NCBI RefSeq assembly: GCF_003814875.1
Contig: NZ_RKQF01000001.1
Location: 7,130,001-7,194,000, forward strand
Origin: Streptomyces sp. Ag109_O5-1
Lineage (GTDB): Bacteria; Actinomycetota; Actinomycetes; Streptomycetales; Streptomycetaceae
Direction: 5' to 3'
DNA: 64,000 nt
Part shown: positions 60,046 to 64,000 of the stretch, piece after piece
Numbering within the stretch: position 1 is the first letter of the stretch
Layout of the letters: the number at the start of each line of letters is the position of its first letter
Position numbers and translations under genes: made by a program
The notes under the pieces: model-generated
Databases searched by the model: none
Seen by the model: only the letters and a program-made list of their open reading frames with translations
Told to the model about the DNA's origin: nothing

Positions 60046-61115
60046 GGGCGAAGGTGTGCCTGGTGCTGGCGGCGATGTGCGCGCTGCTGCTGGCGGCGCC
60101 CCTGGCGGCAGCGGTCGGCGGGCCGACCGTCGAGGTCTCCAAGGCCCAGGCCGGCACCGGCAGTTCGATCACCGTCAGCGGCACCGGCTGGCGGCCGCAC
60201 ACCCTGCTGATGATGCTGGTCTGCGGCCAGGCCACCCCGTCCCGGGGCGTGATCGGCGGCACCAACTCCTGCGCCAACGCCGACGGACGGGCCGTCACCA
60301 CCGACGCGAACGGCCACTTCGGCAAGCAACTTCCGGTCGCCGAACCGCCGGTGCCCTGCCCCTGCGTGGTGCACGTGGCCACCGTGACCGGCGCCACGGC
60401 CGACGCGGACGCCGCCTTCCAGGTCGCCGGGCACCCCGTGAAGGCGCTGCCCGCCGAGTCCACCGGCGGCCGCCTCTCCATGCTCACCGACACCCGCCTC
60501 GACGGCTCCTCGGGCCTGCTCACCTGGTTCGGCGCACCCCCGTCCCGCACCCTCGTCTTCACCATCGGCAACGCGGGGTCCTCGACCCTGAAGGACCCCG
60601 TCTTCCAGGTCGGCACCGCGCACGGCGTGTTCGCCCCCGAGTGGGACGAGCAGCAGTGGCACGGCACCCTCGCGCCCGGCAAGAAGGCGCAGGTCAAACT
60701 CCCCGTGGAGCTCTCGGCGGGCGCGCACGGCGACTACACCGTCTCCCTCAGGTACGACGGCAAGGTCCTCGCCGAGCAGCCCTGGGGCGTCGGCCGCCCC
60801 TGGGGCGTGACCCTGTTCTGGATCCTGCTCGGCGTGGTCGTACCGGCCGCCGTCTTCCGTATCGGCATGGCCGTGGTGGACCGGGTACGGCCGCCCCGCG
60901 CCGGCGGCATCCGCCACCGGGGGATCCACCGGCCGCTCCGCCCGACCCTGCGGATCCCCCGCCTGCGCGCGCTCGAACCGGAGCCCGCCACCACCTCGAC
61001 CCTGCCGTGGTTCACCCCGGACACCGATCCGGGTACGACGGCCGGCCGGCTCTCCGCACCGCACGACGACAGCCCGGCGAGTCCTACGACTCCCACCACG
61101 AAGGGACCCACATGA
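60042..61115 (+). CDS. Secreted membrane protein of the surface operon
   Basis: This is a 357-residue protein. A signal peptide ends near AAA (residue 24). Two beta-rich external parts (VEVSKAQAGTGSSITVSGTG, LVFTIGNAGSSTLKDPVFQV) and a CPC-containing loop (PPVPCPCVVHVATV) precede a membrane helix near residue 260 (TLFWILLGVVVPAAVFRIGM). An Arg/Pro-rich cytoplasmic tail of about 80 residues follows. The GTG start overlaps the upstream stop and the stop overlaps the next start (ATGA), so the operon is tight. No enzymatic motif is visible. Confidence 0.75.
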   Translation: MRAKVCLVLAAMCALLLAAPLAAAVGGPTVEVSKAQAGTGSSITVSGTGWRPHTLLMMLVCGQATPSRGVIGGTNSCANADGRAVTTDANGHFGKQLPVAEPPVPCPCVVHVATVTGATADADAAFQVAGHPVKALPAESTGGRLSMLTDTRLDGSSGLLTWFGAPPSRTLVFTIGNAGSSTLKDPVFQVGTAHGVFAPEWDEQQWHGTLAPGKKAQVKLPVELSAGAHGDYTVSLRYDGKVLAEQPWGVGRPWGVTLFWILLGVVVPAAVFRIGMAVVDRVRPPRAGGIRHRGIHRPLRPTLRIPRLRALEPEPATTSTLPWFTPDTDPGTTAGRLSAPHDDSPASPTTPTTKGPT

Positions 61116-62422
61116 TCATGCGAAGGAGAGTGACACCGGTCGGAGCGGGTGCGGCGGCGGCCGCGCTGGTCCTCGGCGGGGCGGGCCTCCTGCTCGGCGC
61201 GGCAGCCGGGACCGCCCAGGCGGCCGAGGTGTCGTTCGCCACCCACTGCGTACCGCCCGCCGGGGTCGCCGACCCGATCGACGGGACCACCAAGGTCGAT
61301 ATCACCGCGCCCGCCACGGCGAAGGTCGGCGACACCGTCGACATCACCTGGAAGTTCGTGCAGGCCGCGTCCAAGAACCCGGACATCATCGACCTGCCCG
61401 CGAACACGGTCCAGCCGTCCGGCACGCTCAAGGCGGCCGGCGCCCAGACCGCCGACATCGCCATGCAGGGGCCGCGCAAGAACCCGGCGATCCCCAAGGG
61501 CGGCGACATGGTGCTGTCCGACATGACGGGCACACTGAAACTGACCAAGGCCGGCGAGGTGACGCTGACTCCGGACACGTACACGGTCAACGCGTACGGG
61601 ACGAACACCGTGTGCACCCCGAAGGGGACGGTGCCGAAGGCGGCGACGATCGAGGTGAGCGGCAGCGACTCCAGCGGGTCGGCGACCCCGACGGACAGCA
61701 CGTCCGCCTCGGCCTCCGCGAGCCCGTCCGACTCGGCGAGCGCGTCCGAGTCGGCCTCGGCGTCCGCCTCCGCGTCTGCGTCGGCCTCCGCCTCCGGCGG
61801 CACCGGCCAGACCGACTTCACCGGCAAGGAGGTCGAGGTGCCGTACGCGTGCGTGACCCCCATCGGCAACAAGAGCGCGACCTCGCCGGTGCAGATCAAC
61901 GCCAAGAAGGACGGCGAGAGCTTCGACCTCACCGTGCAGTTCAAGAAGTCGGTGATGGACAGCCCCGCGGACATCCCGGCGGACTCCGTGAAGCCGTCGA
62001 TGGAGGTGGTCCTGGGCGGCGCCGACAAGGGCACGGTCCATGTGGAGGGCCCGACGAACTCCTCCGCGATCAAGTCCGGCGACCCGATCGAGATCCCGGA
62101 CCTGACGGGCACCTACAAGCCGGGGGCGAGCGGTACGTCGACGCTGTCGCCGGGCGTCCTGACGGTGAAGGCGCTGGGTACGACGACGACCTGCACGCCG
62201 AAGACGACGGCGGTCTCGCTGACGCTGGACACGACGGAGCAGGCGAGCGGGGCGTCGGGCAGCACCGGTTCGGGAAGCAGCAGCAGTAGCAGCAGCGGCG
62301 GCCTCGCCGAGACGGGCGACAGCAGCAACGGCGCACTGAAGGCGCTCGGACTGGTGGCGGGAACGGCGATCCTGCTGGGCGGCGCGGTGTTCACGTTCAT
62401 GCCTCGAAAGAGGACGAGGTGA
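61112..62422 (+). CDS. Surface protein with two repeated domains and LAETG sortase signal
   Basis: This is a 436-residue protein. A signal peptide ends near AQAAE (residue 38). An N-terminal beta domain (VSFATHCVPPAGVADPIDGT to TVNAYGTNTVCTP) and a second copy (VPYACVTPIGNKSATSPVQI to ALGTTTTCTP) are split by a Ser/Ala/Asp-rich linker (DNA 61680-61800). The second copy closely matches the domain of the first gene in this operon. The end has LAETG, a helix and MPRKRTR; LAXTG is the motif preferred by Streptomyces sortases of class E. The ATG overlaps the previous stop. Confidence 0.82.
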   Translation: MIMRRRVTPVGAGAAAAALVLGGAGLLLGAAAGTAQAAEVSFATHCVPPAGVADPIDGTTKVDITAPATAKVGDTVDITWKFVQAASKNPDIIDLPANTVQPSGTLKAAGAQTADIAMQGPRKNPAIPKGGDMVLSDMTGTLKLTKAGEVTLTPDTYTVNAYGTNTVCTPKGTVPKAATIEVSGSDSSGSATPTDSTSASASASPSDSASASESASASASASASASASGGTGQTDFTGKEVEVPYACVTPIGNKSATSPVQINAKKDGESFDLTVQFKKSVMDSPADIPADSVKPSMEVVLGGADKGTVHVEGPTNSSAIKSGDPIEIPDLTGTYKPGASGTSTLSPGVLTVKALGTTTTCTPKTTAVSLTLDTTEQASGASGSTGSGSSSSSSSGGLAETGDSSNGALKALGLVAGTAILLGGAVFTFMPRKRTR

Positions 62423-62503
62423 CCTACCTGCTTTAGGGGCTCGGGGCTGTGACATGTGCGGCTCCGCCGCGTGGGCGCGATCAACCCCCACCGACCGTCA
62501 GCC

Positions 62504-62548
62504 GAAAAACGACGAGGGCCACCCCATGCAAAAGATGCGGTGGCCCTC
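62504..62548 (-). terminator. Intrinsic terminator of the peptide symporter gene
   Basis: GAGGGCCACC (62514-62523) pairs with GGTGGCCCTC (62539-62548). On the minus strand it is followed by TTTTT (62505-62509). It lies 14 bases beyond the symporter stop. Confidence 0.8.
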
Positions 62549-62561
62549 TGTCAGAAGACGA

Positions 62562-64000
62562 TTAGTGCACGTCTCCCATGAGCTCCCGGACCTTCTTCCG
62601 GTACATCCACACGGCCACACCGGCGAGCACCGCCAGCACCGCCTGGAACGCCACGATCCCCGTCTTGTTCAGGTCGACGCCCGCGATGGACAGCAGTCCG
62701 GTCGTCGCGTCGCCCGCGGTGACCGCCAGGAACCACACACCCATCATCTGGGACGCGTACTTGGCGGGAGCCATCTTGGTGGTGACCGACAGGCCCACCG
62801 GAGACAGCATCAGCTCACCCACGGTCTGCACGAAGTAGATGCCGACCAGCCACATCGCCGCGGCCTTGTGACCACCGTCGGCGATCGACAGCGGCGCGAG
62901 GAACAGGAAGAACGACGCACCGATCAGCACCAGACCACCGGCGAACTTCACGGCCGTGCTCGGCTCCTTGCCCCGCCGGGCCATCGCCAGCCACGCCCAG
63001 GCGAAGACCGGCGCGAACGCCATGATCATGACCGGGTTGACGGACTGGTACCAGGAGACCGGGAAGTTCCAGCCGAAGATCGTGTTCTTCGCGGAGGCGT
63101 CGGCGAACAGGGAGACGGTCGAGCCACCCTGGTCGTAGATCATCCAGAAGACGGCGGCGGCGACGAAGAACCAGATGTACGCGCTCATCTTGGACTGCTC
63201 GGCACGGTCCAGGTCCTTGTCCCGCTTGATACGGGCGATGACGACGACCGGGATCAGCAGACCCGCGATCGTGATCGGGACCAGCAGCCAGTTCAGCGTG
63301 TAGACGCCGGAGACACCGACGACGACGTAGAAGACCGCGGCGACGGCGGCCCAGAAGCCGGCCTTCGTCAGCGTCGCCTTCTTCTCCGCGGCGGACAGCG
63401 GCGTGGGGACGATGTCCGAGCGCGAGCTCAGGTGACGCGTGCCGAGCAGGAACTGCGCGAGACCCAGCGCCATGCCGACCGCGGCCAGCGCGAAGCCGAT
63501 GTGCCAGTTGTAGTTCTCGCCGACCGTACCGATGACCAGCGGCGCGGCGAACGCACCCAGGTTGATGCCGATGTAGAAGAGCGTGAAGCCACCGTCACGG
63601 CGCGGGTCGTCCGGACCGTCGTACAGGTGACCGACCATCGTGGAGATGTTGGCCTTCAGCAGACCTGAACCTATGGCGACCAGACCGAGGCCGGCGAAGA
63701 ACGTGCCGGAACTGGGCAGCGCCAGCGTCAGGTGGCCGATCATGATGATCGTGCCCGCGACGGCGACCGTCTTGCGGGGGCCGAGGACACGGTCGGCGAA
63801 CCAGCCGCCCGGCAGGGCGAGCAGGTACACGAGCGAGAGGTACACGGAGTAGATCGCCGTGGCCGTGGCCGCGGTCATGTGCAGGCCGCCGGGAGCGACC
63901 AGGTACAGCGGGAGCAGGGCCTTCATGCCGTAGTAGGAGAACCGCTCCCACATCTCGGTCATGAAGAGGGTGGCCAGTCCGCGGGGGTGGCCGAAGAAGG
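62562..64000 (-). CDS. POT/PTR2-family peptide:proton symporter (5' end off window)
   Basis: About 479 residues of a 12-14-helix major-facilitator protein are visible. The POT signature appears at the edge as FFGHPRGLATLFMTEMWERF, followed by SYYGMKALLPLYL. The E-x-x-E-R-F motif confers proton coupling. The second POT motif is GGFTLFYIGINLGAFAAPLV. C-terminal helices end with VAVWMYRKKVRELMGD. It imports di- and tripeptides with protons across the plasma membrane. The start codon lies beyond position 64000, and an internal ATG at 63962 is not the start. Confidence 0.93.
   Translation of the reverse strand, partial: FFGHPRGLATLFMTEMWERFSYYGMKALLPLYLVAPGGLHMTAATATAIYSVYLSLVYLLALPGGWFADRVLGPRKTVAVAGTIIMIGHLTLALPSSGTFFAGLGLVAIGSGLLKANISTMVGHLYDGPDDPRRDGGFTLFYIGINLGAFAAPLVIGTVGENYNWHIGFALAAVGMALGLAQFLLGTRHLSSRSDIVPTPLSAAEKKATLTKAGFWAAVAAVFYVVVGVSGVYTLNWLLVPITIAGLLIPVVVIARIKRDKDLDRAEQSKMSAYIWFFVAAAVFWMIYDQGGSTVSLFADASAKNTIFGWNFPVSWYQSVNPVMIMAFAPVFAWAWLAMARRGKEPSTAVKFAGGLVLIGASFFLFLAPLSIADGGHKAAAMWLVGIYFVQTVGELMLSPVGLSVTTKMAPAKYASQMMGVWFLAVTAGDATTGLLSIAGVDLNKTGIVAFQAVLAVLAGVAVWMYRKKVRELMGDVH

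Noticed and set aside
62562..63962. ATG at 63962 as the start of the peptide symporter
   Set aside because: The frame stays open and conserved upstream (FFGHPRGLATLF), so the true start is beyond the window.

Overview
The window reads as a core-chromosome segment of a Streptomyces. Base composition is very GC-rich, starts are often GTG, and the content is typical of the genus: a tRNA-Leu(UAA) of bldA type, Rpf-like and LysM cell-wall proteins, a c-di-AMP (ydaO-type) riboswitch, a SigB-family sigma factor with its partner-switch proteins, Rex-type and SigB-type promoter elements, and GC-rich dispersed palindromes. From memory (not checked by search) the gene order resembles the Streptomyces coelicolor region around SCO3063-SCO3104. 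I see no insertion sequence, prophage, integrase or CRISPR array. Most genes look vertically inherited.

Layout. 1-3.9 kb: a truncated M48 membrane protease, a lipoprotein, and a fused HTH/N6-methylase/specificity-domain protein. 4.1-8.1 kb: a membrane protein, a Ser/Thr kinase with TPR-like tail, a secreted DUF1906 hydrolase and a SurA-like lipoprotein. 8.2-20.1 kb: mazG, a CYP107-like P450, two Rpf/LysM secreted proteins (the second behind a riboswitch), enolase, DivIC, DUF501, Ppx/GppA phosphatase, Ndh-2 with an upstream Rex-like site, and a cyclopropane-fatty-acid synthase. 20.2-23.5 kb: a two-gene FtsX/MacB-type exporter on the minus strand. 23.87 kb: bldA.

24-28.3 kb: the most unusual locus. 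It has an XRE regulator, a 41-base palindrome, two near-identical cysteine-free ~71-residue peptides, a membrane protein joining a PqqD-like domain to an M50 protease, and a small secreted protein. It looks like an uncharacterised modified or processed peptide system.

28.5-41.7 kb: pobA, a Bax-inhibitor-1 protein, small unknowns, a thiolase, an SGNH hydrolase, cystathionine beta-synthase, a carbonic-anhydrase-like protein with an altered catalytic dyad, and a four-gene glycine-betaine/osmolyte ABC operon. 41.8-48.5 kb: an ammonia-lyase homologue lacking the usual Ala-Ser-Gly MIO triad, with an RpiR regulator; a four-gene operon of roadblock/LC7-like and PATAN-like proteins, one carrying an in-frame TTA codon; and a LysA-like decarboxylase. 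48.7-54.3 kb: a histidine-utilisation operon (hutU, M20 amidohydrolase, hutF, hutI). 54.3-58.3 kb: a membrane sigma/zinc-finger/ricin-lectin fusion and a SigI-type sigma, anti-anti-sigma and anti-sigma set. 58.5-62.4 kb: a surface-protein operon with LPKTG and LAETG anchors. 62.6-64 kb: a POT-family peptide symporter running off the edge.

Functional threads: cell-surface remodelling and development (rpf genes, divIC, bldA, sigI, surface operon), redox and energy metabolism (ndh, eno), amino-acid catabolism (hut), and osmoadaptation (ABC operon, sigI). All functions are from sequence motifs and context; no searches were run.
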